In this document: one piece after another, positions 47,001-57,423 of the stretch
Position numbering within the stretch: the first letter of the stretch is position 1
Layout: the number at the start of each line of letters is the position of its first letter
Source of the DNA: Flectonema sp. DT1601
Lineage: Eukaryota > Euglenozoa > Diplonemea > Diplonemida > Diplonemidae
DNA length: 64,000 nucleotides
Assembly: GCA_964019425.1 (NCBI GenBank)
Contig: OZ025791.1
Span: 310,001-374,000 of the forward strand
Reading direction: 5' to 3'
The notes under the pieces: generated by a model
What the model saw: only the letters and a program-made list of their open reading frames with translations
Told to the model about the DNA's origin: nothing
Database searches by the model: none
Translations under genes and position numbers: made by a program

Positions 47001-48772
47001 GCCAAATTACGAAAGGAAAATCGGCTGTTATTAATGAACTAAACAAATCTGAAAGGAATCAACGGGAAGAAGAAAGAAATAAAAAAATGAATACAAACTA
47101 GAAAAAAAAAAAGGACAAGATAATCAGCGGGCTCCTAATCACATTATAAAAGAATGAGAAACAAAAAAAAAGAGGGGAGGGTGATAGAAAAAAAAGGTGA
47201 AGTCTTTTAAGTATGCGCCTATGAAAAAAAAAAATCAAGACAAGATAACAAGGCGATAACAACTACAAAAAAAAAAAAAAAAAAACTATTTACCAAAAAG
47301 CTGCGCGTGAATTGAAAAGGTTTATAATAGAAGTAAAAAAGTATAAATATCCGTTCCCAACAAATAAAATAAATCGTGGTTTCAACGATACATAAGATTT
47401 AAATGGCAGCAGAAGGAAAGGTAAATAACATTCAACAAAAAATAGACATGTTGCCTTTCCTTCTGACTACCTCACTCCCTTCAGCAACTGAACAAACGAG
47501 TCGAAAACAGAAAAGGGAATTACAAAAAGAAAATATTCCCATAATCAAATTATTCTTTCGAGAACTCAAAAAAAAAAAAAAAAAAGAAAAATGAATGAAT
47601 GAATGAATGAAGAATAAAAAAAATCAACGAACATGAAGCTTTGTAAGAGATACCAATAAAGTCGATACTTGAGCCTTCCAGCTCGAAGCACGTACCCTTG
47701 CATTCTCGTTGTTTATTTTTTTTTTTTCTAAGACGCAAACCTGCAACTTTCCTCAGTTAACCTCACATCGTACCAGTGATATTGAGAGCGAAGAAGAACA
47801 AAAGAAAAGAAAACGAGGAAAAAAAACCACTGGAAAATATTTTTGAGGTCACTTAATTTGGCTGCAGAGTCTAAGCTGAAGGAAAAGAATGGACCACTGA
47901 AGCAGAACAACAAGGTGAGTAGGGATGACTAAAAAGATCAGACACTATGATTAAATTAAAAACAATAAAACAAAATAACAATCTCAGTCAACAACACTAG
48001 CGTCAACTAATAGTTTCCTGAGTCCCTGGTAGAGGTTATGTATTCTGTTTGGAATAATTTCCCGCTTGTTAAACTTTTTTTCCCCCTTATTTTTTTTGTT
48101 TTTTTCCTCCAACGCAAAAGCGCCCTTCTTTCACTGCCCTTTAAAATATCCTTTTTCTCACCGCGGGGGGCGAAAAACAAAAATAATAGGGTAGGAAGGA
48201 CTGCTACAAGCATCCGAGTCGCGAAAAACACCGCGCCTTTAGTCGCATTCAGCCAAGTTAGAATTCAAGGAACTGACTGCTGCCGGGCACAGGACTCTCT
48301 TTCGTCGGTGACTTCTTGTGTCGGGATTTTGCCGTAACTATTGTTTTAAATAACAGCACTGGATACGGAAAAGGTTCGTTGTCTGTCATTCACTGTCTTC
48401 CTAACTTTATTTGTTCCTTCATTCTTCAGTAGTCCTCACAGGTTGTCATTGCTGAAAGGGATATTTTTATTAAAAAACCATCCTGTTCAATTCCCCCCCC
48501 AATCTTTTTTTTTTTAAAAATGTTCTCCAAAATCGCATCCGGAGAGGGGTAAGACAGGTGGTATTCCTTTCGATTATAAATCTTTTGCTTCGTTGTTTAT
48601 AATGTTTTTTTAATTGACTTTTTTTAAATCTCTTTTTTTTCTTTTTTTGAATTAAGTAGCAGAGAAACCAATTGCAGCAACTGACGAATCAGCGCTATAA
48701 TAGTGGTCACATGAAATACTTATAAAGTCTTGCTTTATAGGCATTCGTATAACCATAGCTAATCGAACTTAC
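44001..48772. other. gene-free island, last part
   Basis: AT-rich, with many A/T runs, polypyrimidine stretches (for example 45390-45436) and microsatellites: a (TAA)n/(TAAA)n run at 44893-44918 and (TGAA)n at 47590-47611. The portion nearest the cyclin stop would be its 3' UTR. No exon is recognised. Confidence 0.5.
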
Positions 48773-49645
48773 TTAGAGTCTGTACTTGTCTCCAACCAAT
48801 GATGCGTAGCTGTGCGCGGCGCTGAAGCGGCGAGAGAATCTGCTCGACGAGCTGATTGAAGACGAAGTAGATGAAGAAGATCCCACAGCTGAAGCAGCTG
48901 AGGATGAGCTGTCCAAATATTCTGGAAGAATGTGGACTGGAACAGTAGGCTTGCTCACTGCACGAAGAGCGTGGTCACGAAGAGCACGTCTCGCAATTTT
49001 TGGAAGAGCACCTCTGATAGCTGGAGCATCCTGAAGACCAATAAGAGCATCCCAAGGCTCATCAATTTCACTTCCGTTCTGAAGAAGGCGGAGAAATGAC
49101 GATTCCATTTTGTGCAAATCAGCAGGAGAAACACCAGAAGTCTGAGCAATCTGGTTGTGTGACCCACCATCAATCGCAACTTCTTTGCTTACAATTGAGT
49201 ATGAGGTGAGGAGAACACGGTGAGCGGTGAGTGGAGTAAATGGAAGACCAGCACGGCGATCAATTCTGTCAATCATCGAAAGAGCTGCAGGCCACACGGA
49301 GTCACCTCCACCCAAAGTAGAGAGCTGGCGCATGTAAGCAGTGATTGACATTGGTGGCGCGGTAACGCACTCAAAATCGGACTTCTGGGCAGCTAACTTA
49401 CCGGCTACGACAACCTTTCCATTTGCGCTCGCGATTGTCTCAAGCAACTCAGCAATAAGTCTTGGCTCCTCACTCCACTCTCTCTTCTTTGACTTTATTT
49501 TGTCTAACACTAGCGGCTTCAGTGGAGGACGCTTCGTCGCTGGCATCCTCGTAACAAATTGCTTTTCACTGAATCGCTCAACTCCTAAAACTCTAAAATG
49601 CTCCTCGGCATCCTTTGGACAAAGTGGCGGTAAGTCGCAACACAT
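48773..49645 (-). CDS. PHO80/PCL-like cyclin
   Basis: A 290-residue protein with a central cyclin box of the PHO80 type (about 98-190): PMSITAYMRQL, WPAALSMIDRID, TPLTAHRVLLTSYSIVSKEVA, and the closing SPADLHKMESSFLRLLQ. Such cyclins activate CDKs of the PHO85/CRK class and in kinetoplastids (CYC2-like) act in the cell cycle. The N-terminal 90 residues are basic and variable; the C-terminal 35 are almost pure serine with scattered Ala and Arg, likely disordered and phosphorylated. I place the start at 49645 because a strong acceptor, TCTCTCTCTCTCGACAG, ends 25 nt upstream; a longer in-frame start at 49753 would include that acceptor and a hydrophobic stretch that is really its pyrimidine tract. 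Confidence 0.83.
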   Translation of the reverse strand: MCCDLPPLCPKDAEEHFRVLGVERFSEKQFVTRMPATKRPPLKPLVLDKIKSKKREWSEEPRLIAELLETIASANGKVVVAGKLAAQKSDFECVTAPPMSITAYMRQLSTLGGGDSVWPAALSMIDRIDRRAGLPFTPLTAHRVLLTSYSIVSKEVAIDGGSHNQIAQTSGVSPADLHKMESSFLRLLQNGSEIDEPWDALIGLQDAPAIRGALPKIARRALRDHALRAVSKPTVPVHILPEYLDSSSSAASAVGSSSSTSSSISSSSRFSRRFSAAHSYASLVGDKYRL

Positions 49646-50771
49646 CTTTAAAATCGATTCGATTTTTTTCCTGTCGAGAGAGAGAGAGATTAATAACAAA
49701 ATAAAACAGATAACTTTTTCCCAACATAACCAAATCGTGTTGATGACTTCCAAAAGTCAAATTGTTATCATTTTATTTTTACTTGACGATAAGAATTGAA
49801 ATTATCTCTCGCTCAACGATAAGCAGTTCATCGACCAAACAGTACAACGGTACACTTTCTGGTATGAACTGGTCTCTTTCTTCAACAAGTTCTGGAGCGT
49901 AGAGCGTTGCTTTATTAATATGAAAAAATTAAAAAAAAAAAATAACACAAAAGGACGTCATGTTGGGCAGCGGTAAGAAACTGCCAACACACTCCTAAAT
50001 TTGAATCGTTTCTTGAACAGGGTTTTCAGATCTTGTTTTTGCTTGACAAGATTTAGGTAAGTAAAATAATATGAGTAAGGACACATTGCTATGATCTAAA
50101 CTACTGCAACGAATCTAAAAAAGGACCGTAATAGACATAGAAATACAATCCGAGTGAATGAAAAGAATGGTAAAGGACTGCTTCAAAACTTCTACAGTAC
50201 GGTATAGCTTTGATATGAATCAAGGAGTCACTCACATACAACTAACCGCCTAACACCCTCTTCAGGGTGTCGGCATCAAAGTCATCACAACAGAAGTCTA
50301 TCCACTCTTCGTCTTCTTCTTCTTCTTCTTTATTTTTTTATTCATTCTTTTGATTCATTGTTTTGTAATAATATTAATTCTTTTTTAAAATGTTTCTTTT
50401 TTTTTTTTTAATTCTTTTTTTTCCCCTTTTTCAAAATCTTTCTTTTCTTTTTATTCGTTCGACGATCCCCTCTCCAGGGGGGTGATGGTAATTTATTTGT
50501 TGGTTGTTAAGCACTGGTCTTTACCAATTAAGAACAGAAATCAGATCTAATCAAGCGCCAGCTTGTTCAATTGACGCCTTTTTCAAAAAAGAAAAAACTC
50601 AAATAAAAATAAACAGGCACCACGCCGTGATTACCGCGTGGGTCCCCGTTCCAAGAAAGACGTACAATGTACGTAATGAGAAGCAAACGTCCTTGTTTTG
50701 CTACCAGGGCAGTACGCAGAGTTAAATTCTACGAAACTCGATACAATTACGTCATTCGCCGTCAGTCAGAA
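49646..50771. other. intergenic spacer between the cyclin and JmjC-like genes
   Basis: Spacer of 1.1 kb, ending in the 3' region of the JmjC-like gene. It has a perfect hairpin, ACACCCT/AGGGTGT with loop CTTC (50253-50270), a (CTT)n run (50311-50331), a T-rich stretch near 50396-50425 and a CCACGC/GCGTGG inverted repeat (50620-50641). No exon was found. Confidence 0.5.
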
Positions 50772-51737
50772 CTAGAAGGTTTCCTTTGCTACAACCTCAA
50801 GAATTACGGTATTAGTCATCGCTAAGAAACTGTAACCATAGCGAGAAGGAATAAGAAGCGACTGGTCTGTCTTGACAACGCACATCTTTCCATGGTTGCC
50901 ACTGCCACGAACTCTGTCAAGGGAACTATCATGCCACTCATAAACGTGAGTGTCGGACGTGTGGAATGCATGAGAAGGTCGGAATACAATAACTCTAAGA
51001 GAACCACTCAGAACTGTTAAGTAAAGAGTACTTTCAGTAATGGTCGGTGATCTACCAGACAGTGCAGGTATTATAGCAGCCTTCCACTTCTGATCAGGGT
51101 CAACAGGTAAGAAGTGTCCGGGTATATCACCATGAGTTGGTGGAACTGTGAACTCTGCCCAAGGAGCTTCGTACAAATCAGCAGGTTCAAAAACCCTCGA
51201 GAGATGAATGTGAGATTCCATAACCGTTTTATTGGTGTGGTGGTAGTGAAGAATCCAAGACCCGGAATTCATGATTGCCTGCTGAAGGGAGTTCCTTGAG
51301 GCGACCAATTCTCGGTGTCCCCAGAAAGCAGTGCCGACTTCGTTCATAACAACAGCAGTGCGACTGTTTTCCCAAAACCTTCTCACGAAATCTTCTCTTG
51401 ATGGTCTACTTTGTCTGTCAGGGTATAATGGCAGCTGGCAAAGTCCTTTGGCAAGAGCTGGATCGTTTGCGAGATCTCCTCCCTGTTGAAGTAGCCTCTC
51501 GTCAGTCAACCAGTCGGGTACGTGATCCTTTGCCAACTGACTTCTCGCATATCGATACAATCTTCCCCAAAATACGATCAATCCAACAATAAAGAATACT
51601 ATAAACATGCATAGGCAAGGTCCGATTCTTCCTCCTCTCTTTCTCTTCTTCGATTTTGAAAACGGTTCATCTGGAATGCTATCTTCGATGAAGGTCGGCT
51701 CATGGATACCTCCCTTGCGATGTTTCAATGTATCCAT
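50772..51737 (-). CDS. type II membrane protein with a JmjC/cupin_8-like luminal domain
   Basis: A 321-residue single-exon protein. A Lys/Arg-rich cytosolic N-terminus (KSKKRKRGG) precedes one membrane helix (about 38-58), so the rest should face the ER/Golgi lumen or outside. Residues about 110-320 resemble the double-stranded beta-helix of JmjC/cupin_8 proteins: TESTLYLTVLSGSLRVIVFRP matches the strand pair that normally carries the first iron ligands, and DQSLLIPSRYGYSFLAM matches the LFIPxGWWH strand. The His/Asp ligands expected in an active 2-oxoglutarate oxygenase are not visible, so it may be a non-catalytic relative. NKT (in HTNKTVMES) is a potential N-glycosylation site. A TTACATTCAACAG acceptor lies 14 nt before the ATG. 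Assignment rests on fold-like pattern, not close identity. Confidence 0.68.
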   Translation of the reverse strand: MDTLKHRKGGIHEPTFIEDSIPDEPFSKSKKRKRGGRIGPCLCMFIVFFIVGLIVFWGRLYRYARSQLAKDHVPDWLTDERLLQQGGDLANDPALAKGLCQLPLYPDRQSRPSREDFVRRFWENSRTAVVMNEVGTAFWGHRELVASRNSLQQAIMNSGSWILHYHHTNKTVMESHIHLSRVFEPADLYEAPWAEFTVPPTHGDIPGHFLPVDPDQKWKAAIIPALSGRSPTITESTLYLTVLSGSLRVIVFRPSHAFHTSDTHVYEWHDSSLDRVRGSGNHGKMCVVKTDQSLLIPSRYGYSFLAMTNTVILEVVAKETF

Positions 51738-52254
51738 GTTAGTATATCCTTCTGTTGAATGTAATTGGGTGTTTTATCGAGAAGTCTTTACGCATCCATT
51801 ACGCCGACACCTGGAATATGAAAGGAAATATCTAACACTACCAATGAGTGTAATATTATTTATTGTTATAATCTTATTAAGTGAACTACCTAATTCTATA
51901 CTAACTTTAGTGACTATGGTTGGAAACAGTCGATGGGTGTTCTTCCATTGTTATGACGTCACTCCTTCAGTTCCAAAAAGTTTTTTTTTTTTTTTAAAAA
52001 ATATAAACCGAGGGTCTCTAACTCTAAATAGCGCTCTTTAAAAGAGAAGGTCTTTCCTTGAACATTTCGCCTAATGGTTGCTCGCTACTTTTTTCTGGGG
52101 AAAAACAGCAGTTTTAAAATTTTAAATAACTTGTTGGCGATATTGAAAACGGAATAAAAAAGAAAAGAGCAAGAACCAGGCAAAGGCAAGAAGGACCTGG
52201 CACGCCTTGAAGACACTGACTAAGGGTTTCTTTCAGTTAGCACGTGAAGCACTC
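51738..52254. other. intergenic spacer between the JmjC-like and p47 genes
   Basis: Contains the acceptor site of the JmjC-like gene and the 3' UTR of p47. A T15 run lies near 51981-51995. Nothing else is recognised. Confidence 0.5.
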
Positions 52255-53311
52255 TCATAGGTTGTGTACGTTTACAACTGCACGTTGCAGTCCTTCAGAT
52301 TCGATGGTTGCGGAGTGGTTAGTGAGATCCTGTTGTTGTTTTATTAAAAACAGCTTTGTAGTTAAGTTTAAATAGAAATACTCAAATAAATAATACCTTT
52401 CTCGGGAATGATGTCATTAATTTAAAAGGAGGCTGACCAGGTCTGCTGTGGTGGACAAAGCTTGCAAGGTCAGCAATAGTGTGGGTAAGGTTCAACCTAG
52501 CAGTCATCTTTGTGCCATCAGGCAAACACACTTGAATAGAAGTTGACGGTTTGGAGTCATCAAGTGACGGGAGCTTTCCTAAAACCGGCTGCTGAGCTGG
52601 AGTAGGAGGCCCAGAACTGGACGAGCTGGCCATCGAACGACCTGCTCCCGTAAATGCTTGAAATGTTTGCTTAGGTACTTCGTACTCTTTAGCACTGTTG
52701 TCTACAAGTGTGAATACGACTTCAGGTATTTTACCTGGATAGTCTTTCTTTAGTTTAGCTACGATTTCTGGAGGAACATTTCCAGTCTTTAAATTATCAA
52801 GAAATTGTTTGTTCTCAGGTTCTTCAGAATTGCGTACTGGACCATCATCTACAGAAAACCCATTAGACCAGATTGTAATCTTTACCTGAACGTCTTCAAC
52901 TGCTGTTGATGGAGCTGATGGTGTTGGGGCATCAGTTGATCCGAGACGTCTACCGCCACCCCAATTCTTTTCTTTTGCAGCAGCTTCTTCAGGAGTGATG
53001 GCTCCAAGAGCTTTTGCAGCATCCATCAGATCTTTTGACTTAGCACTGTTGTCTCCCATCATTACAGCCTGCCCACCACCAACATACATGTCATTAGCTT
53101 TATCGTCATCTTTCTTTTCCGTTGGTGGACAAGGTTTCGGGGCAGGCTTAGCGGCAGCCGACGGCATTGGTGCCCCACCCTCAAGATGTAAATTCAAAGC
53201 AACTTCGATGTTGTTGCCACATGCTTCGATGATATATTTCGCCTGATCCATGTTCAGCCCCGTCATACTCATAAAATTCTGCACCTGTTCGTCAGTTGCA
53301 TTTTCCGACAT
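52255..53311 (-). CDS. NSFL1C: p47/Shp1-type p97 (CDC48) cofactor, UBA-SEP-UBX, two exons
   Basis: Adaptor that binds the hexameric ATPase p97/CDC48 and ubiquitin, acting in Golgi and ER membrane fusion and protein extraction. Exon 1 is 52397-53311 (305 codons) and exon 2 is 52255-52329. The 67-nt intron (52330-52396) starts GTATTA and ends AACAACAACAG. Total is 329 residues. Domains in order: UBA (about 4-45, MTGLNMDQAKYIIEACGNN), a Pro/Ala linker, SEP (142-225, ITIWSNGFSVDDGPVR), and UBX (257-329) with the p97-contacting SFPRK loop (301-305) at the splice junction. Exon 2 supplies the last UBX strands, ending GLQRAVVNVHNL. Without splicing the UBX fold would be cut off. The start Met at 53311 matches the family; the upstream in-frame Met adds a Lys-rich stretch. 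Confidence 0.96.
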
Positions 53312-55714
53312 CTTTTTTTGTTTCTTTTTTGTGGTATCTTTCGTGGGGGTAAAGATGCAAGAAATTATTTCCACTACATGAAAGACTTATTAAGTTAAGT
53401 ATCAATACTTCCTACTTCTACATAAATGTGAAGAGAGTGAAATAATATGAATAACTTCAGCTACTCGGAAATAGTTGAATCCAATGTGTCATTTCATAAC
53501 TAATACGGGGGTGGTGAGTGAGTGAGTGAGAGTCGGGTACGAATTATATTTGCATATGGGTATTTCCTTCCTGTTCAACAGCAAACCAACTCTGCAAGGA
53601 GGTGCTCAACGGGGGCAAGTCGCAAAACGGAGCAGTAGCCGCAGAGAGGAGAGAATAATATTTCCTGCGTAAGGTAAGAGGGCCGTTTCTCCAAGGGAAA
53701 GGGGAATAAGAAAAAAAAAAAGAAGAAAAAGACTACTATTCATCATACGGTGCATTATTTCCGATTAACATTTTAACAAAATAAATTCAACCCTCAATTC
53801 ACCAAATGATTACAACTGCTTATGTTTAGCATGTGAGCAAAGAAGAACTAAATAAAATGCTTCCGCATATACGATGTACTTGCGTCCCCTTTTGGCACTT
53901 ATTTTAGAAAAGTCGAGAAACAATAATAACAAAAAAGTAACCACCTTGCGAAGAATGGAGGCGGTATTAGAGAGGAAACAATAACGAGGAGAAAGACGAG
54001 TCGTAAGGCGTTTTGTTGATCGCCTGTCAACAAATGATCTTTCTACGTGATGTTCGCTACCAGTTGGCAGCTATCAATTTGGTTTTGTTTCCAGTTGCGT
54101 GCTCAGCAAAATAAAAGAAATGTGGAGGGTAAGGGCGATAATGCTACTACGTTGTTGATTTCGTGTATTGTCACTTCGATATGAAACTTGCGTGTCTACA
54201 GAGAACAGATTTCAAACTGACAGCGAACTCCAGCACTGATAGGTCAGTTCAAGAGCGAAACCAACTGAACTAACTAAGGACACACTTTGCTGAATTTCTT
54301 ATTTTGTCTTACCCAAGAAGACATAAAGACAAACCTGTTGAGAGAAACAACGTAGCGGACGAATTGTGTCTCAGCTTTGACTTTTATTATGCTGTCAACT
54401 CACTTTAGCATTCGTAACTTTGAAAACAATGAAAACCCTAAAAAGAAATTCAATTCTCAGAATAGGATGGGATGAAACTTTAACAATGTAAAAACAGTAA
54501 CCATCAGAATGGGATGGGAGGGGAGCAGAGTAGGAACAAACCAATAAATACTAACCAAATATGTGGGAAAGGAGAAGGGAGGGAAGGTGACTGAATAAGC
54601 CCGCCGTGAATCATAACTTAAACTCACAAACACTTTTTGCACTAGAATGCCGATTGGTACTCGTGTCCTCAAACACTCTCACACATCAGAGTTTGCTGCC
54701 AAAAGTGGTTTGAACAACTCCGTGACAGAGTAAGTAGTAAATAAAACTAATATCACAAATAGACACTATAACTCAAATAGAGTTTTAGTAAGGATACCAA
54801 ATATCTTACGAGTTGAATGGGCGACACTATACCGCAAGTAGGTAATCACCATTCTACTCTTCACTATGCTTCACTATGCGCTACTAAATTCCAGGTCTGT
54901 CGGTGGGCAATTGAAATCGTGTCACAGATGCGACCCAATTTTTTTTGATGGATTTTTTTTTTTTTTTTTTAAAATAAAATAAAAATAAAAAATAGTTTAA
55001 TACTTTATATATAATTTTATTATGGAAAGTGAACGAATGCTATCACAGCACTTTTCTACTAACGTTCTCAAAAGATATCATTCACTACTTAATAGGTTAT
55101 CGAAGGTCAAGAAGCTATGCAGCAGTACCGAAGAATAACACGACTAAAAATTAGAAAGGAAACACGCTAATGTTTACTACCAGTTAATTCGTACACGAAA
55201 TGTACGAATGTTTTCTACAGTTATGTATCCCTCAGAGGGGAAAGGGGAATGAAGGGAAACAAAAGAGAAAAAGAATGTTGTTTTTCGGAAGACAATCTCA
55301 ATTTAACAGACAACTGTCCGCATCATAATAATAAAAAAAAGATTCGTGCCTTTTCTTAAAAACGAATTCCCTGATTCACACCAACTATAACAACGAATCA
55401 AGTAGACGGGTTAAATTGGAAAAGGTGACCCACTACATTCTGATTCGCAGTAATTAGAATCAATTCGCATAGCACGTAGTAACGCCTTGATGATTTCTCG
55501 ATGTGATCACCGTCAATCATCGTGGTAGTGTAGTCCAGAAGGAACTGGGAAATAAAAGCGAAGAAAATAAAAGAAATCGAAATACCGCATCTCATACGGG
55601 AAACTGATGTCTTATTATATTGAGGGTAAGCGAGACCGGTCTATCGGATGCAGCAGGTCAGAGGCTTTCCTCTCACGTGGCTTTCAAGGATTAGACTGTT
55701 AATGCGATTGAAAG
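53312..55714. other. 2.4-kb spacer between p47 and the MGC protein gene
   Basis: AT-rich. It contains a (GTGA)n microsatellite at 53514-53530 and a perfect 9-bp hairpin, ATTCGTACA/TGTACGAAT with loop CGAAA (55187-55209). A long T run lies near 54953-54970. No exon was recognised on either strand. Confidence 0.5.
53514..53530 (+). repeat. (GTGA)n microsatellite
   Basis: Four tandem GTGA units in the spacer upstream of the p47 start. Confidence 0.85.
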
Positions 55715-56835
55715 TTACTCTCCGCTAACTAGAGGTTGTTCTTGATGAGCGGTATCTTCTGCAGGAACAGATTTCATGGAATCTTCTTTTTGTGGTTGAT
55801 CCTGCACTGGTTCCTTAACTACTTCAGTATTCTCTTCTACCTGTCCCGGTGCTGTAGCCGGTGCTGTAGTTTCTGGTGCCTTAGGTTGCTGTTGCTGTTG
55901 CGGTTGCGATTGAGGCTGAGCTGCTGGCTGCGCAGCTGGCTGAGCTGCCGGTTGCCGTGTTTGCTGTGGCGGTATTGCTGCATGTTGCTCACCAGATGTT
56001 GCCACGTCTCGTTTAGATGCCATCACTACTCCACATCGGTCATCAGTCGCTACACTTTCAGCATTCGACTCGTTTTGCATTTCTGATGCGCGCAATGTTG
56101 TTGTTTCCGTTTTTTCTCCTTCCTCGTCATGCTGTTTTATTGTTTTAGAACTCATAGCTGTGACCAGTAAAAAATAATTTGTGAGTAAATCTTGAACGAC
56201 ATACCGAAGGTGCGCCTTCTGCATCTCCAATTGGTCGTGAGTCACCACGCCTGCTGCCTACAGTCCTGGTTGTTGAGAGGGCGATGCTGTTTGTTATTTA
56301 ATTTTCTCTTTGTTGCTCGCTTTAAATTGAAAACTAAAGAACTAATCACATACAGGTCAATACCTGATCCACGAGTCCGGTATGATCGAGACTCAGATCC
56401 GTCAGCTCCTGATGATTGAGAAGAGCGAGCCTGATGCCAACTTGTTTGACTTACATCATCAGAAGGATGTGATTGAGGAGTTTGAGGAATAGGTGGGTAC
56501 GATGAAAAGTATTGTCTGTACTGTTCTACAGTCGTAACCCAAATTTCTATTTTATTGAAGTGATTATCTCCTTCATCAGTATTCGCTGAAGGAGGCATAT
56601 CATGTATAGCTGTCGATTCAGATCTGTTTAAATTTCTATCACTACCACTCCGCCTTCTGCTACCAAGTGGGTTCCGACATTCCTTACTGGATTCCTGAAC
56701 GATTTCCTGTTTTATGTTTTTTTTTCTTCTTTTTTTCTTTCTTTCTTACTTACCTATAACACTTTGATACTAAATGCATACTTCTTTATTCACATATTCA
56801 CCTTCCCCTTTTACTTTTGTAGAAACGCATCCCAT
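55715..56835 (-). CDS. four-exon protein with predicted N-terminal dual acylation (MGC) and Pro/Gln-rich tail
   Basis: Not a known family. Exons are 56782-56835, 56354-56706, 56205-56286 and 55715-56131. Introns are 56707-56781 (75 nt, GTATGC to ACATAAAACAG), 56287-56353 (67 nt, GTATGT to AATAACAAACAG) and 56132-56204 (73 nt, GTATGT to ACAATAAAACAG). Phases 0, 2 and 0 all match, giving one 301-residue frame. The N-terminus MGCVSTKVKG fits an N-myristoylation site (Gly2, Ser/Thr at 5-6) followed by a palmitoylatable Cys3, as in membrane or flagellar proteins such as calflagins. The middle is rich in Ser, Arg and Asp, with a short NHFNKIEIWVTTVEQYRQYF segment that looks ordered. The C-terminal half is low complexity: QPAA units, a QPQ run, then acidic Glu/Pro sequence. 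Much is probably disordered. An independent start at 56155 (MSSKTIKQH), following a GGTCACAG acceptor, is a possible shorter transcript. Confidence 0.7.
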
Positions 56836-56857
56836 TAAAAACTCCTATCTCATTGGT

Positions 56858-56879
56858 CAGCAACAAGTAGTTGTTGCTG
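56858..56879. promoter_or_regulatory. perfect 9-bp palindrome near the start of the MGC gene
   Basis: CAGCAACAA, loop GTAG, TTGTTGCTG, centred about 33 bp upstream of the ATG on the minus strand. It could be a protein-binding site or an RNA hairpin in the leader; only the palindrome is observed. Confidence 0.35.
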
Positions 56880-57423
56880 CTTTGATTTTGATCAGGGGAG
56901 GGATGCTTGGCTGAGAGAATTACAATTTAGTTTAGTTTAGTTCCACAATTGAATAAAAGAATACTTTAAGAGTACATAAAAAGCCTCCTTCTGATCCTAC
57001 CAAAGTACCTGACGAAATTAAAAAAAATATAACAATAACAAAAAATACTTCACAAAGATAAAATCAAAAGAAATAGGCACACCGCAAGTCTACAGGCAAA
57101 ACAGGTAGTGAACAAAAAAGAAAACATTAATAGGCCTCACCAAAGCAAAAATAATATAAAAAAAAACAAGCACGAATTCCACCCTCCAAGTGGTGCGACT
57201 TCGAAGCAAATGGGCGAATCTCATATTACACATGACAAGGAGTACACGAGACTAATTAAAAATACGGATCCTCAACTCAAACACAACAGGAGCAACTGCT
57301 TTTCGAATCGAAAGACTGCTTCCCTTCATAAAAACAGAACAGCTTTCCAACTGTCCGCTTGAGTAAATCAAAGGAAATAATTATTTTTCAAAGAGTGAAC
57401 GTCCCGTGTATTTAAGTATTCAA

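Noticed and set aside
15332-48772. CRISPR array, prophage or integron in the gap
   Set aside because: No regularly spaced identical repeats, no bacterial genes; the window is eukaryotic.
15332-48772. LTR or LINE retrotransposon
   Set aside because: No reverse transcriptase, integrase or endonuclease motif and no long terminal repeats were seen; only decayed frames.
55736-56086. 116-codon plus-strand Cys/Leu/Arg-rich frame
   Set aside because: Antisense shadow of the Gln/Pro/Ala-rich exon of the MGC gene.
57108-57362. 84-codon Asn/Lys-rich plus-strand frame
   Set aside because: No motif, antisense to the presumed BAR 3' UTR, composition follows AT bias.
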